From positions 1 to 49,378 of the forward strand of contig ONSR01000003.1 of the NCBI GenBank assembly GCA_900320565.1: a stretch of DNA of 49,378 nucleotides. The letters run 5' to 3'. The notes below the pieces were generated by a model. The model saw only the letters and a program-made list of their open reading frames with translations, ran no database searches and had not been told where the DNA came from. Positions 35,311-46,300 of the stretch are shown here, one piece after another. This stretch comes from an uncultured Prevotellaceae bacterium (GTDB lineage: Bacteria; Bacteroidota; Bacteroidia; Bacteroidales; Bacteroidaceae). Positions within the stretch are counted from its first letter, which is position 1. Each line of letters begins with the position of its first letter. Made by a program: the position numbers and the translations under genes.

Positions 35311-36516
35311 ATGTATATGAGCTATCACGTTGACAAGAAAGGCTTTTACGGAGAGTTCGGTGGGGCATACGTGCCTGAGATTCTCTATGGGACGCTCGAG
35401 GCTTTGCGCGAGCAGTACCAGCAAATCATTGACAGTGAGGAGTTTCTGCAGGAATACTACAGTCTCTTGCGCGACTATGTAGGTCGTCCGAGCCCACTCT
35501 ATTATGCGAAACGCATGAGCGAGAAGTACGGCTGCCAGCTCTATCTGAAGCGCGAGGACCTGAATCATACAGGCGCTCACAAGATAAACAATGCAATCGG
35601 ACAAATTCTCTTGGCCCAACGTATGGGCAAGAAGCGCATCATTGCCGAGACGGGAGCCGGCCAGCACGGTGTCGCAACGGCTACGGTCTGTGCCTTGATG
35701 GGAATGCCTTGCCGCGTTTATATGGGTGCTTTAGACGTTCAGCGTCAACACATTAATGTGGAGCGAATGAAGATGCTGGGTGCTGAAGTCTTTCCCGTAG
35801 AGAGCGGCAACAAGACACTCAAAGACGCAACAAACGAGGCGATACGCGACTGGTGCTGCCATCCGAGCGATACCTTTTATATAATAGGCAGTACAGTCGG
35901 GCCGCATCCCTACCCCGAAATGGTTGCCAAGCTGCAGAGCGTCATCAGCAAGGAGATACGCTTCCAGCTTCAGGAAAAGGTTGGCCGTGATTGGCCGGAC
36001 TACCTCATCGCCTGCGTTGGCGGCGGAAGTAATGCTGCAGGTACTATCTATCACTACCTCGACGACGAGCGTGTGAAGATTGTTCTCGGCGAAGCTGGCG
36101 GCAAAGGCATGGAGACGGAGATGACTGCGGCGTCGCTGAACATCGGCACTGTCGGCATTCTGCACGGCAGTCGCATCAAGGTGATGCAGACCGACGATGG
36201 CCAAATCATCGAGCCTTACAGCATCAGCGCCGGCCTGGACTATCCTGGTACAGGTCCCATGCACTGCAACCTCTTCGAGACAGGTAGGGCGAAGGTCCTC
36301 GCAGTCAACGACGACGAAGCACTCGCAGCCGCCTTCGAGCTCACCCGACTCGAAGGCATCATCCCCGCCCTCGAAAGCAGCCACGCCCTCGCGCTACTCT
36401 CTAAGATGAAGTTCAAACCAGAAGATGTGGTCGTGCTTACCGTTAGTGGTCGCGGCGACAAAGACCTCGCAACCTATCTTAACCATAAAGACGAAATTGA
36501 TTATGAGCGCATATAA
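35311..36516 (+). CDS. trpB: Tryptophan synthase beta chain
   Basis: Joins indole and serine to make tryptophan with pyridoxal phosphate. The PLP lysine is in [13 protein letters not shown], the phosphate loop is [10 protein letters not shown] and the catalytic Glu is in [23 protein letters not shown] and PEGRVALESSHA-type endings ([12 protein letters not shown]) are present. 401 residues, normal. First structural gene after the attenuator; its 3' end overlaps trpE by 14 nt. Confidence 0.98.
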   Translation: MYMSYHVDKKGFYGEFGGAYVPEILYGTLEALREQYQQIIDSEEFLQEYYSLLRDYVGRPSPLYYAKRMSEKYGCQLYLKREDLNHTGAHKINNAIGQILLAQRMGKKRIIAETGAGQHGVATATVCALMGMPCRVYMGALDVQRQHINVERMKMLGAEVFPVESGNKTLKDATNEAIRDWCCHPSDTFYIIGSTVGPHPYPEMVAKLQSVISKEIRFQLQEKVGRDWPDYLIACVGGGSNAAGTIYHYLDDERVKIVLGEAGGKGMETEMTAASLNIGTVGILHGSRIKVMQTDDGQIIEPYSISAGLDYPGTGPMHCNLFETGRAKVLAVNDDEALAAAFELTRLEGIIPALESSHALALLSKMKFKPEDVVVLTVSGRGDKDLATYLNHKDEIDYERI

Positions 36517-37909
36517 GTTCCGCTTCCACACGGCAAGCAAGAAGGTCCTTGGCGACCTCATTACACCCGTCAGCGCTTACCTGAAGGTGCGCGACGCTTA
36601 TCCGCAAAGCGCACTCATGGAGAGTAGCGACTATCACGGCGGAGAGAACGCGAAATCGTTCATTGCACTACACCCCATCGCAAGTGTCAGCATCGAGCAC
36701 AGCATAGGTTTCTGCCGTTTTCCCGACGGCACAACCGAGAAGCACACTATCGGCAAGGACTATGACACCGCACGCCTCATCAGCGAATTCCTCAGCAGCT
36801 TCAGCATCGAGGGCAACGACGTGAGCTACTGCGGACTGTATGGCTACACGACGTTCAACGCGGTCCGCTACTTCGAGAACATTGCCGTCAAGGACGAGAC
36901 GCAAGAGGAAAACGACGCGCCCGACATGCTCTATATATTATATAAAGATGTAGTGGTGTTCGATCACTTCCGTAATGAACTCACGCTTATCGAGCTGCTT
37001 GCCGATGGGGAACAGGACGACCTCGACCAACTGGAGCGCGACCTCGCCAGCCGCAACTATCAGGCGTTCGACTTCCGGCCCGTGGGCGAATGTACAAGCA
37101 CGCTGACCGACGACGAGCACCGCGAGAACATCCGTCGCGGCATACAGCATTGCCTGCGCGGCGACGTGTTCCAAATCGTCCTCTCTCGCCGTTTCAAGCA
37201 GCGCTACGAAGGCGATGACTTCAAGCTTTATCGTGCCTTGCGAAGCATTAACCCCAGCCCGTATCTCTTCTACTTCGACTTCGGCGGCTTCCGCATCTTT
37301 GGCTCGTCGCCCGAGACACACTGCCGCATCGAGAACCGTCACGCTTACATCGACCCGATTGCAGGCACCACGAAGCGCACCGGCAACAGCGAAACAGACC
37401 GACAGAATGCTGAGTACCTGCGCAACGACCCGAAGGAAAATGCCGAGCACGTCATGCTGGTTGACCTTGCACGCAACGACCTCTCGCACAACTGCCACAA
37501 TGTGAAGGTCGATTTCTACAAGGACATGCAGTTCTACAGCCACGTCATCCATCTCGTCAGCCGCGTCAGCGGAGAGCTCGACAACGAGGCTGACCCCATC
37601 AAGACATTTATTGACACGTTCCCCGCAGGCACGCTGTCGGGCGCTCCCAAAGTGCGGGCCATGCAACTCATCTCTGAGTACGAGCCTCACAATCGCGGTG
37701 CCTACGGCGGCTGCATCGGGTTTATTGGTTTCGAGGGCAATCTCAACCAAGCCATCACGATACGCACCTTCGTCAGCCGCAACAACGAGCTTTGGTTCCA
37801 AGCAGGTGGTGGCATCGTTGCCAAAAGCAACGTGGAGTACGAACTTCAAGAGGTTAACAATAAGCTTGGGGCACTTCGCCGAGCCATCGAAATAGCAGGA
37901 AAATTATGA
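36503..37909 (+). CDS. trpE: Anthranilate synthase component I
   Basis: Converts chorismate to anthranilate using ammonia from TrpG. Chorismate-binding motifs include [43 protein letters not shown] and [15 protein letters not shown]. The inhibitor-binding LMESSD element, typical of Trp-sensitive enzymes, is near residue 39. I start at ATG 36503 (MSAYKFRF), giving 468 residues; the longer frame lies inside trpB. Confidence 0.97.
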   Translation: MSAYKFRFHTASKKVLGDLITPVSAYLKVRDAYPQSALMESSDYHGGENAKSFIALHPIASVSIEHSIGFCRFPDGTTEKHTIGKDYDTARLISEFLSSFSIEGNDVSYCGLYGYTTFNAVRYFENIAVKDETQEENDAPDMLYILYKDVVVFDHFRNELTLIELLADGEQDDLDQLERDLASRNYQAFDFRPVGECTSTLTDDEHRENIRRGIQHCLRGDVFQIVLSRRFKQRYEGDDFKLYRALRSINPSPYLFYFDFGGFRIFGSSPETHCRIENRHAYIDPIAGTTKRTGNSETDRQNAEYLRNDPKENAEHVMLVDLARNDLSHNCHNVKVDFYKDMQFYSHVIHLVSRVSGELDNEADPIKTFIDTFPAGTLSGAPKVRAMQLISEYEPHNRGAYGGCIGFIGFEGNLNQAITIRTFVSRNNELWFQAGGGIVAKSNVEYELQEVNNKLGALRRAIEIAGKL

Positions 37910-38475
37910 AAAAGATAGTAATCATAGACAACTACGACTCGTTCACCTACAACCTGAGCCACTTGGTAAAGGAACTCGGGGCTGAGGTGACGGTCTATCG
38001 CAACGACCAGTTCGAGATGTCGCAGCTCGAGGCATTCGACAAAATCATTCTTTCCCCAGGCCCGGGCATCCCGAGTGAAGCGGGACTGCTCCTCGACGTC
38101 ATAAAGACCTACGCAGGTCGAAAACCCATCCTCGGCGTGTGCCTCGGCCATCAGGCTATTGGCGAAGTGTTCGGCGGCACATTGACAAACCTCAGCGACG
38201 TCTATCATGGCGTAGCAACGCCCGTCACCATAACGGCCGACGACTATCTGTTCGAGGGCTTGGGCAAGACGTTCGAAGTGGGCCGCTACCACTCGTGGGT
38301 GGTCGATACGAAAGGCTTCCCCGATTGCCTCGAAGTGACAAGCGTGAGCGAAGAGGGCTTCATCATGTCCCTCAGACACCGCGAGTACGACATCCGCGGC
38401 ATTCAGTATCACCCCGAAAGCGTGCTTACGCCAGGCGGAAAGACGATAATAAAGAACTGGTTAGAGACCCCCTAA
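37906..38475 (+). CDS. trpG: Anthranilate synthase glutamine amidotransferase component
   Basis: Class I glutaminase subunit supplying ammonia to TrpE. Seen are IIDNYDSFTYNL, LSPGPGIPSEAG, the catalytic Cys in ILGVCLGHQAIGE and the His/Glu pair in IQYHPESVLT. 189 residues, normal, not fused to trpD. It starts in an ATGA overlap with trpE. Its last codons and stop fall in a C/G-rich hairpin. Confidence 0.97.
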   Translation: MKKIVIIDNYDSFTYNLSHLVKELGAEVTVYRNDQFEMSQLEAFDKIILSPGPGIPSEAGLLLDVIKTYAGRKPILGVCLGHQAIGEVFGGTLTNLSDVYHGVATPVTITADDYLFEGLGKTFEVGRYHSWVVDTKGFPDCLEVTSVSEEGFIMSLRHREYDIRGIQYHPESVLTPGGKTIIKNWLETP

Positions 38476-38528
38476 CCCCCTTTAGGGGGAACAAAAATTG
38501 TTCAATGTTCAATATTCAATGTTCAATG
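38468..38528. repeat. C-rich hairpin and four-heptamer block between trpG and trpD
   Basis: CCCCCTAA (38468-38475) pairs with TTAGGGGG (38482-38489) around six bases; the trpG stop codon is inside the first arm. TTCAATG, TTCAATA, TTCAATG, TTCAATG follow at 38501-38528. Positions 38501-38532 equal 1779-1810 exactly. Confidence 0.85.
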
Positions 38529-38530
38529 AT

Positions 38531-39526
38531 ATGAAGCAGTATTTGCAACGACTCATTGCTGGCGAGACACTATCGCGGCAAGACACACACAACATATTGG
38601 TGAACATCACCCGCCAAGCCTACCCTGCCGAGCAGATTGCCGCTTTGCTGATGGCTATGCAGACACGCGGTGCTACGGTGGATGAAATGCTTGGTTTCCG
38701 CGACGGACTGCTCGAAACGGGCAAGCACGTTAACCTCGACGACTTCGACATGCTGGACATCGTGGGCACAGGAGGCGACGGAAAGAACACTTTCAACATC
38801 AGTACTTGCGCTTGCTTTGTGGTTGCCGGAGCGGGATTCAAGGTCTCAAAGCACGGCAACGGCGCAAGCACGAGCGTGAGCGGCGCAAGTAATGTTCTGA
38901 TGGCACACGGCGTGAAGTTCTCCGACAACGAGGATGTACTCCGTCGCTCCATTGAGAAAGCCGGCATCTGCTACCTGCACGCGCCCCTCTTTGCCACGGG
39001 CATGAAGTTTGTCGGCCCTGTTCGCAAGGCGTTGAGCGTGCCGACGTGCTTCAACTTGCTTGGCCCCTTCATCAATCCTTGCACGCCAAAGAACTCGCTC
39101 CATGGCACCGCGACGCCCACCCAGCTGCGTCTCTACTCCAGCATGCACCAGCGCATTGGCGACAACTTTGGTGTCATCTCGAGCTACGATGGCTACGACG
39201 AAATCTCGCTCACCAGCGGTTTCAAGTTCGTGACACGTCACTTCGAGAAGGTCTATACACCCCTCGAAATGGGACTTGCCTACGTGAAGCCCGAGGAGAT
39301 ATTCGGCGGAACGACTGCTGAGCAGGCCAAGCGCATCTTCGACGATGTGCTGGAGAACAAGGCAACGCGTGCCCAAACGGAGGTCGTCATTGCCAATGCC
39401 GCTTGTGGCATCAGCCTGATGAACCCGAACCTGCCCATCTCGGACACCGTTGCAATGGCCCGCGAGAGCATCGAAAGCGGCAAAGCCCTGCAATGCCTCA
39501 AAGCGTTCATCGAGATAAACAGCTAA
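38531..39526 (+). CDS. trpD: Anthranilate phosphoribosyltransferase
   Basis: Transfers phosphoribosyl to anthranilate. Motifs: DIVGTGGDGKNTFNIST, SKHGNGASTSVSGASNVL, HAPLFATGMKFVGPVRKAL and LLGPFINPC. I start at ATG 38531 (MKQYLQRLIAGE), 2 nt after a heptamer block; a longer frame from TTG 38498 would translate the repeat. 331 residues, normal. Confidence 0.97.
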   Translation: MKQYLQRLIAGETLSRQDTHNILVNITRQAYPAEQIAALLMAMQTRGATVDEMLGFRDGLLETGKHVNLDDFDMLDIVGTGGDGKNTFNISTCACFVVAGAGFKVSKHGNGASTSVSGASNVLMAHGVKFSDNEDVLRRSIEKAGICYLHAPLFATGMKFVGPVRKALSVPTCFNLLGPFINPCTPKNSLHGTATPTQLRLYSSMHQRIGDNFGVISSYDGYDEISLTSGFKFVTRHFEKVYTPLEMGLAYVKPEEIFGGTTAEQAKRIFDDVLENKATRAQTEVVIANAACGISLMNPNLPISDTVAMARESIESGKALQCLKAFIEINS

Positions 39527-39539
39527 GGAAATCCTCGTT

Positions 39540-39571
39540 ATAACGAGATAACGTCATAACGTGATAACGAC
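39540..39571. repeat. Four-octamer block between trpD and trpC
   Basis: ATAACGAG, ATAACGTC, ATAACGTG, ATAACGAC in tandem, ending 10 nt before the trpC ATG. Confidence 0.85.
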
Positions 39572-39581
39572 AATTGAAGCA

Positions 39582-40373
39582 ATGAAAGACATCTTAGAAG
39601 AAATCGTGGCGCACAAGCGCATCGAAGTGGCCGAGCAAAAGGAGCAGACGCCAGCAAGGAAACTCTATTCCGAAGTTGAGCGAATGATGGCAGAAGGCGT
39701 ATCGAAGCGCAGTTTGAGTCAGGCTTTGACAGTGAACGACTTTGGCATCATCGCCGAATTCAAGCGCAAGAGTCCGTCGAAGGGATGGATTAAAGAGGAT
39801 GGCAAGCCTGAGATAATTCCGCTTTCTTACGAGCAAAACGGTGCCGCAGCCCTCAGCATCCTGACCGACGAGATGTATTTTGGCGGCTCGCTCGACTTCA
39901 TAAGAAAGGCCCGACCGCTCGTCTCGATTCCCATCCTCCGCAAGGACTTCATCATAGACGAATACCAGCTCTTCCAAGCGCGACACGTCGGAGCCGACGC
40001 CGTTCTGCTCATCGCCGCCGACCTCAGCAAGCAGGAAGTCCGCTCACTTACTTCCATCGCCCATGAGTTGGCGCTCGAAGTCCTGCTGGAACTGCATTCA
40101 GAGCACGAGTTGGACTACGCCGACAGCGACGTCGATGCACTTGGCGTGAACAATCGCAACCTGGGAACTTTCGTCACGGACGTGCAGAACTCGTTCCGCT
40201 TGGCGAGCCAACTTCCTCAAGACAAAGTGCTTGTCAGCGAGAGCGGCATCAGCAATCCGGACACCATCCGCTTGCTGCGAGAGGCAGGTTACAGAGGTTT
40301 CCTCATCGGAGAGACTTTCATGAAGACCGACAACCCAGGGGAAACATTAAAGAACTTCATTTCGCGATTATGA
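39582..40373 (+). CDS. trpC: Indole-3-glycerol phosphate synthase
   Basis: Closes the indole ring. Seen are EFKRKSPSKGWI, ILTDEMYFGGSLDFI, ILRKDFIIDEYQ, ALGVNNRNLGTF and VSESGISNPDTI. The start is ATG 39582 (MKDILEEIVAHKRIEV), giving 263 residues; GTG 39561 would begin inside the octamer block. TrpC is separate from TrpF here, not fused. Confidence 0.97.
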   Translation: MKDILEEIVAHKRIEVAEQKEQTPARKLYSEVERMMAEGVSKRSLSQALTVNDFGIIAEFKRKSPSKGWIKEDGKPEIIPLSYEQNGAAALSILTDEMYFGGSLDFIRKARPLVSIPILRKDFIIDEYQLFQARHVGADAVLLIAADLSKQEVRSLTSIAHELALEVLLELHSEHELDYADSDVDALGVNNRNLGTFVTDVQNSFRLASQLPQDKVLVSESGISNPDTIRLLREAGYRGFLIGETFMKTDNPGETLKNFISRL

Positions 40374-40990
40374 TGATAAAGGTTTGTGGAATGCGAGATG
40401 CCGAGAATATTCGGAAAGTAGAACGTTTGGGCATCGACATGATGGGCTTCATTTGTTGGGAGCGCTCGCCGCGATATGTGAGCGAAGTGCCTGCCTATCT
40501 ACCTCAATGCGAACGTATTGGCGTCTTCGTTAACCAGTCTCTTGACGAGATTCAGAAGCAGATGGAGGCCTTCGAGTTCAGTTACATTCAGCTTCATGGC
40601 AGCGAAAGTGCTGAGTTCTGCCAAGCAGTTCGAGAAAAGACGGGCTGCAAAGTCATCAAAGCTATCTGCATAAGTTCGGAAGCGGACCTCGCTCTTGCTG
40701 GTCAATACGAAGGCTTCGTCGATCTGCTTCTCTTTGATACAAAGTGCACAAACTTTGGCGGAAGCGGCAAACAATTTAACTGGGACATCCTCCGCGACTA
40801 CCGAAACGCCCTACCCTTCCTGCTTTCAGGAGGCATCGGACCTGAAGATATTGAGCGACTCAACACGTTTCATCACCCCAAATGCCTCGGCTTCGACATC
40901 AATTCGCGCTTCGAGATCGAGCCAGGCATCAAGGATACAGAAAAGATAAAAACTTTCATAAAAGGCATTCAGACTTATGAACAGAATTAA
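40370..40990 (+). CDS. trpF: Phosphoribosylanthranilate isomerase
   Basis: An Amadori rearrangement enzyme, TIM barrel, 206 residues. Seen are IKVCGMRDAENI with the catalytic Cys, FICWERSPRYV, IQLHGSESAEFC, LLLFDTKCTNFGGSGKQFNW with the catalytic Asp, and FLLSGGIGPEDI. It overlaps the trpC stop (ATGATG) and overlaps trpA by 14 nt. Confidence 0.96.
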   Translation: MMIKVCGMRDAENIRKVERLGIDMMGFICWERSPRYVSEVPAYLPQCERIGVFVNQSLDEIQKQMEAFEFSYIQLHGSESAEFCQAVREKTGCKVIKAICISSEADLALAGQYEGFVDLLLFDTKCTNFGGSGKQFNWDILRDYRNALPFLLSGGIGPEDIERLNTFHHPKCLGFDINSRFEIEPGIKDTEKIKTFIKGIQTYEQN

Positions 40991-41753
40991 CAAGATATTT
41001 CAAGAGAAGAGCAAAGGCTTGCTCTCGCTCTATTTTTGTGCTGGTCATCCGACCCTCGAAAGCACCTGCGACATCATTAAGACGCTGGAACAGAAGGGCA
41101 TAGACTTCATCGAAGTGGGCATTCCCTTCAGTGATCCGATGGCCGACGGCCCAGTTATTCAGGACGCAGCCACTAAGGCGTTGCGAAACGGAATGAGCCT
41201 CCAGAAGCTCTTTTCGCAGTTGGAACCACTCAGGAAACAAGGCGTCCAGCTGCCCCTCATACTGATGGGCTACATGAATCCCATTTATCACATGGGTTAC
41301 GAGGCTTTCTTCCGACGCTGCAAGGAAGTAGAAATCGACGGCGTCATCATTCCGGACCTGCCCTTCAAGGACTACATGGACGAGGTCAAACCCATTGCCG
41401 ATAAGTATGATATCAGGGTAATCATGCTCATCACGCCTGAGACGAGCGACGAGAGGATACGCTTCATCGACGAGAACACAGATGGTTTCATCTATATGGT
41501 CAGTTCCGCGGCCACAACCGGAGCACAGAAAGAGTTCGACGAGGCCAAGCAGGCTTACTTCTCGCGAATCGACAAGATGGGCCTCAAGCACCCTCGCATG
41601 ATCGGTTTCGGCATTAGTAACCGACAGACTTTGCAGAGCGCTCAAGCCAACGCAGCTGGAGCCATTATCGGCAGCAAGTTCGTAACTCTGCTCGACAAAC
41701 ACGGCGCTCCAGAGCCTGCGATTGAGGAACTCTTCAAGGCACTCGAAGAGTAA
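40977..41753 (+). CDS. trpA: Tryptophan synthase alpha chain
   Basis: Cleaves indole-3-glycerol phosphate and passes indole to TrpB. The catalytic Glu is in FIEVGIPFSDPMADGPVIQ and the catalytic Asp in GVIIPDLPFKDY. Phosphate-binding parts are IGFGISNRQT and AGAIIGSKFV. 258 residues, normal. Last gene of the operon, so trpB and trpA stand at opposite ends. Confidence 0.97.
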   Translation: MNRINKIFQEKSKGLLSLYFCAGHPTLESTCDIIKTLEQKGIDFIEVGIPFSDPMADGPVIQDAATKALRNGMSLQKLFSQLEPLRKQGVQLPLILMGYMNPIYHMGYEAFFRRCKEVEIDGVIIPDLPFKDYMDEVKPIADKYDIRVIMLITPETSDERIRFIDENTDGFIYMVSSAATTGAQKEFDEAKQAYFSRIDKMGLKHPRMIGFGISNRQTLQSAQANAAGAIIGSKFVTLLDKHGAPEPAIEELFKALEE

Positions 41754-41786
41754 TTCCCAATTCGAAATACACAATTCACAATTGGG
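41752..41786. repeat. Heptamer block at the trpA stop
   Basis: AATTCCC, AATTCGA, AATACAC, AATTCAC, AATTGGG begin in the trpA stop codon itself. The ends (CCCAATT/AATTGGG) are inverted. Confidence 0.65.
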
Positions 41787-41814
41787 GCAGTTCTCAATAA
41801 ATCTGCCTCAACTT

Positions 41815-42239
41815 GACAGAATGTAAGCAAACTGGCATAATTTGCTTACACTCTGCATTTCCAAAACCGTCCAAAAACGGCATCGAAATTCAGGGCCTGT
41901 ACCTAGGTACACAGTTTCTAGAATTTTGTTGGTTTTTGTAACTACTTGGCTTTGTTGAAGTTACATTTTAGGAGTTCTGGAGAAGACAGTCAAAACGCTC
42001 GATTTTGCATGTAAAACGGGCCATTTTACCTTATTTTGGGGGTCATCAAGACACGTTAAATTACCAAAATCGACGTGTCGAGTTGGAAAACTTCACGTGT
42101 GAAGTTTGTCAACTACTCTAGAGAAGTCGTACAACTTGACCTTTCGAGCCAATAAAGTCTCCATAATTTACGCAAATTCACTCAGTTTTGTATTCAAAAC
42201 CGAAATAGCAAAAAGAAAGAAAAATGGGCAGATTGGTGA
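41815..42239 (+). repeat. Dispersed intergenic element, copy D
   Basis: No gene is seen. It is palindrome-rich: a 10-bp inverted repeat TGTAAGCAAA/TTTGCTTACA (41822-41850), TGTACCTAGGTACA (41898-41911), TTCTAGAA (41916-41923). The 22-nt-spaced dyads are CGACGTGTCG, CTTCAC-GT-GTGAAG (42091-42104) and CTCTAGAG (42116-42123). Its right end (AATAGCAAAAAGAAAG..GTGACT) matches copy A and touches the chromate-transporter stop codon. Confidence 0.7.
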
Positions 42240-42821
42240 CTAAAGTCCCAGTATGATGCCGGCAAATCCGCAAAGCAGAATGATGAGGATTGGGCCGAGA
42301 CGATAGACTTTCTGGGCAATAAAAGCGAAGCAGAAAAGGAAGATGCTGAGACAGAAACGCCATGGATTTTCACTCATCGAACTGAAGTTCTCGGCGTTCA
42401 TCAAGAGCAAAGCGGCTGACAACAACAGGCCGACAACGGCTGGACGCAAGGCGCTGAAGACATTCTCGACTGAGGGATGATTCCTGTATTTCATGAGAAA
42501 TTTGCTGATGAGCAACATCAGGACGAAGCTCGGAAGCACCACCGCAAACGTGGCAATAAAGCTTCCAAATATTCCCCATGCAGGTGAATAGCCCGCGTTG
42601 ACGAGTGCCGTATAGCCGACATACGTGGCAGAGTTGATGCCGATAGGTCCCGGAGTGCTTTGGCTGACAGCAACAATGTCCGTGAACTGCCCCATAGTCA
42701 TCCAATGATAATGTCCCACGACCTCGCCCTGAATCATAGAAATCATGGCATAACCCCCGCCAAAACCGAAAAGACCGATAAGGAAAAAGGTCCAGAAAAG
42801 CTGTAATAGGAGCGTTATCAT
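42240..42821 (-). CDS. Chromate transporter half-protein (ChrA family), second subunit
   Basis: A 193-residue membrane protein equal to one half of long ChrA. It begins LFWTFFLIGLFGFGGGYAMI and has VAVSQSTPGPIGINSATYVG, the conserved motifs of the family, followed by further helices. The family exports chromate or related oxyanions; natural substrates are often unknown. It lies 6 nt after its partner, so the two are co-expressed as a heterodimer. Confidence 0.9.
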   Translation of the reverse strand: MITLLLQLFWTFFLIGLFGFGGGYAMISMIQGEVVGHYHWMTMGQFTDIVAVSQSTPGPIGINSATYVGYTALVNAGYSPAWGIFGSFIATFAVVLPSFVLMLLISKFLMKYRNHPSVENVFSALRPAVVGLLLSAALLLMNAENFSSMSENPWRFCLSIFLFCFAFIAQKVYRLGPILIILLCGFAGIILGL

Positions 42822-42827
42822 TGTTAT

Positions 42828-43367
42828 TTATGAGTTAAAATCGTCTTTCAAATACTTACCGTAAACATAGCCCGAAACGCCTGCTGCCAAGACGACGAAG
42901 ATGGGACTTACGCCCAAAATCCATATCAGGAAAGCCGCCACGATTGGAATCCACACGTTGTAACGATTGATTTTAGCGCTCTTTGCCATGCGAAAGACAG
43001 GCAAAGCGATGAGAGCCACTACGGCAGGACGGATGCCGTGAAAGAAGTGCTCGACATAGACATTCTCCCTAAATTGCTGGAAGACAAGGGCTATCAGCAA
43101 GATACAAAGGAACGAAGGCAGACAGGTGCCGAGAGCACTTACGAAAGCTCCCTTGTTGCCCAGTCGCTTGTTGCCGATGAAGATGCTGATGTTCACGGCA
43201 AAAATGCCCGGACACGACTGCGCAACGGCAATCAGGTCAAGCAACTCGTCGTGCCCCACCCAATGTTTCTCGTCCACAACCTTCTGCTCGATGAGCGGAA
43301 TCATGGCATAGCCGCCACCAATCGTGAAGAGTCCTATCTGGAAGAATGTCTTGAAGAGTTCGAACAT
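42828..43367 (-). CDS. Chromate transporter half-protein (ChrA family), first subunit
   Basis: A 179-residue homologue with the same start (TFFQIGLFTIGGGYAMIPLI) and VAQSCPGIFAVNISIFIG. Paired short ChrA proteins are a known arrangement, so this is not a broken long gene. Its ATG overlaps the purL stop by one base (TAATG), suggesting translation coupled to purL. Confidence 0.9.
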   Translation of the reverse strand: MFELFKTFFQIGLFTIGGGYAMIPLIEQKVVDEKHWVGHDELLDLIAVAQSCPGIFAVNISIFIGNKRLGNKGAFVSALGTCLPSFLCILLIALVFQQFRENVYVEHFFHGIRPAVVALIALPVFRMAKSAKINRYNVWIPIVAAFLIWILGVSPIFVVLAAGVSGYVYGKYLKDDFNS

Positions 43368-46300
43368 TATCCTAACTTTGTCTCAACCCATTTCCTTGCA
43401 TTCACGAACGCTTCTATCCAAGGTGTCACCTCATCCTGGCGTCCTGCAGGATAATATCCGCATTGCCAAGGGAAGAAAGCACGCTCGAGGTGAGGCATCA
43501 TGGCCAAGTGTCTGCCGTCTGCCGAAGCGATACCTGCGGCCGAGAAGTCGCTGCCGTTCGGGTTGGCGGGATAGCCGTCGTAGCTGTACTTGAGCACGAT
43601 ATTGTAGTCATCCTCCTTGCCTGGCAGGCTGAACTTACCTTCGCCATGAGCAACCCAAATGCCCAACCTGCTGCCGCTCAGGCTGCCCATCAACACGCTG
43701 CGATTGGTCTGGACAGTAAGCCCCACGAAGCCCGACTCGAATTTGTGGCTGTCGTTGTGGAGCATCCTTGCAGAATTCTTAATTCTTAATTCATAATTCA
43801 TAATTGTTTCTGAGCTGCCTTCATTATGAATTGTGAATTGTGAATTATGAATTAACCCCAGTTCCACCATCAATTGACACCCGTTGCAGACGCCAAGGGA
43901 GAGTGTGTCAGGACGGCTGTAGAAACGGTCCAGTGCCTCTTTTGCCTTGGGATTGTAGAGGAAAGCACCTGCCCAACCCTTTGCCGAACCAAGCACATCA
44001 CTGTTGGAGAAGCCGCCACAGAAGACGATGAAGTTGATGTCGCTGAGCGTTTCCCTGCCCGAAATGAGGTCGGTCATCATGACATCTTTGACGTCGAAGC
44101 CTGCCAAGTAGAGCATGTAGGCCATTTCCCTCTCGCCATTTGTGCCTTTCTCGCGGATGATAGCTGCTTTTACGCCACTCTTTTCCCTACGGTCCGGGTT
44201 CAAACCATACTGGCTGAGTTTGCCTGTGAAGCTTGGCAGGAAGTTCCATTCGAGTGGCTGCTTGCGATAGTTTTCATAGCGTTCTTTCGCCTTACCATTG
44301 AAGCTTTGCTTGCGGTCGAGCAGATAACTGCTTGCATACCAAACATCACGAAGATAATCGATGCCAAACTGATATTGTGCTCCAGCCTTTTCCATGAGGA
44401 TGTGACGCTCTTCGCAAGGACGGCCGATGTTAACATAACCGACTCCCGCATCCTCAAGGAACTTCTTGACCTCCGTGCGATTCTTGTCGGCAACCTGTAT
44501 GACGATGCCCGGGTTCTCTGCAAAAAGGAGTTTCACTAGGTCGTCGCACTTCATCTTGTCGAGGTTTATCTCAAGTCCGCCTTCTGTATTTGCGAAGCAC
44601 ATTTCCAGCAGACAAGTGATGAGACCGCCTGCCGAGATGTCGTGACCGGCAAGAATAAGCCCCTTCTTTATCAGGTCCTGAACGGCATTGAAGGCATCGC
44701 GGAAGTACTCCGGATCACGTACCGTTGGCACATCTGAGCCGACCTTCCCCATGCTTTGGGCAAATGCAGAACCACCCAAACGCAGTTCATCGAACGAGAA
44801 GTCTATATGATATAATGTAGAGGGACATTTCTGCAAAACGGGCGAAACGACCTTCTTGATGTCGCTTACCTGACCGCCACTCGAAACGATAACTGTTCCT
44901 GGGCTGATTATCTTAGTTCCATCAGGATATTTCTGTGTCATAGAGAGGCTGTCCTTGCCCGTCGGAACATTGATTTGAAGAGCGCAGCAGAAGTCGCTCA
45001 ACGCTTCAACTGCCTGATACAGACGTGCATCCTCGCCTTCCTGAGCACGACAAGGCCACATCCAATTCGCGCTAAGACTGACGCTATCCAATCCTTCTTC
45101 GAGCGGAGCCCAAAGGATATTTGTCAGAGATTCTGCAACAGAAAGGACACTTCCTGCAGCCGGATTGGCAAGAGCGGCTTGTGGTGCGTGGCCAAGAGCC
45201 GTGGCAATACCTTTCTCGCCACGATAGTCGAGGGCAACCACGCCACAGTCCGAGAGCGGCAACTGCAGTTCGCCCTGACATTGTTGGCGTGCCACCTTGC
45301 CCGTCACAGAACGGTCAACCTTGTTGGTCAGCCAGTCCTTACAAGCCACAGCTTCAAGTTGAAGCACTCGAGCAACCTTTCCGCTGAGGTCCTTTTGGTC
45401 GTAAGAAACATTCTCGTAAGCACGTTCCACCGTCTTATCTCGCATGACAGTCTTAGGACTATGACCAAACATCTGAGCCACATCGAGGTCGAAAGGTCGC
45501 TTCCCATCCCCTTGTTGGAAGGCGAAATGGGCATCTCCTGTCGTCTCTCCGACTACATAAAGCGGAGCGCGCTCCCTTTCTGCAATCTTGCGGACATGCT
45601 CGATGTGCTTCTCGTCGATGAGGAGTCCCATGCGTTCTTGGCTTTCGTTGGCGATGATTTCCTTAGCCGAAAGTGTTGGGTCGCCAATAGGAAGTTTCGT
45701 CATATCAATGAGTCCGCCACACTCTTCTACAAGCTCGGAGAGGCAGTTGACGTGTCCTGCGCTTCCATGATCATGGATGCTGACAACGGGATTCACTTCC
45801 TCTTCGCAAAGCGCACGCACCAGATTGTTGGCACGCTTCTGCATCTCTGGGTTAGCACGCTGTACTGCGTTAAGCTCGATACCACTCGAATAGCGACCAG
45901 TCTCCACGCTGGAAACGCTGCCGCCACCAAGTCCGATGCGATAGTTATCACCGCCCACGACCACAATCTTATTGCCTTTCTGAGGTTTTTTCTTCAGGCA
46001 ATCGCGCTTCGTGCCATAACCTACGCCTCCAGCCAGCATGATGACTTTGTCGTAGGCATATTGTTCCTGACCTTCCTGATGCTCGAAAGTGAGGACAGAT
46101 CCGCAGATAAGGGGCTGTCCGAACTTGTTTCCGAAGTCGGAAGCACCATTCGAAGCCTTGATGAGAATCTGCTCAGGAGTCTGGTAGAGCCACTTCCTGA
46201 CAGGCAAGATCTGCTCCCATTCGCGCTCTTCCTCCGTTCTGGGATAGCTCGTCATATACACCGCAGTACCTGCGATGGGCCATGAACCTACGCCACCACC

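Noticed and set aside
36938-37849. 303-codon open frame on the minus strand
   Set aside because: Antisense to trpE, whose motifs run through the whole interval. No own promoter or family features.
38498-38530. trpD start at TTG 38498
   Set aside because: The extra residues are translated heptamer repeat; TrpD homologues begin at MKQYL.
42240-43367. Chromate transporter as a gene broken by frameshift
   Set aside because: Each half has its own start, stop and complete motif set; paired short ChrA proteins are a normal form.
44975-46285. 436-codon open frame on the plus strand
   Set aside because: It lies antisense to conserved purL domains. The translation shows no recognisable domain; it is a frame shadow of a long gene.
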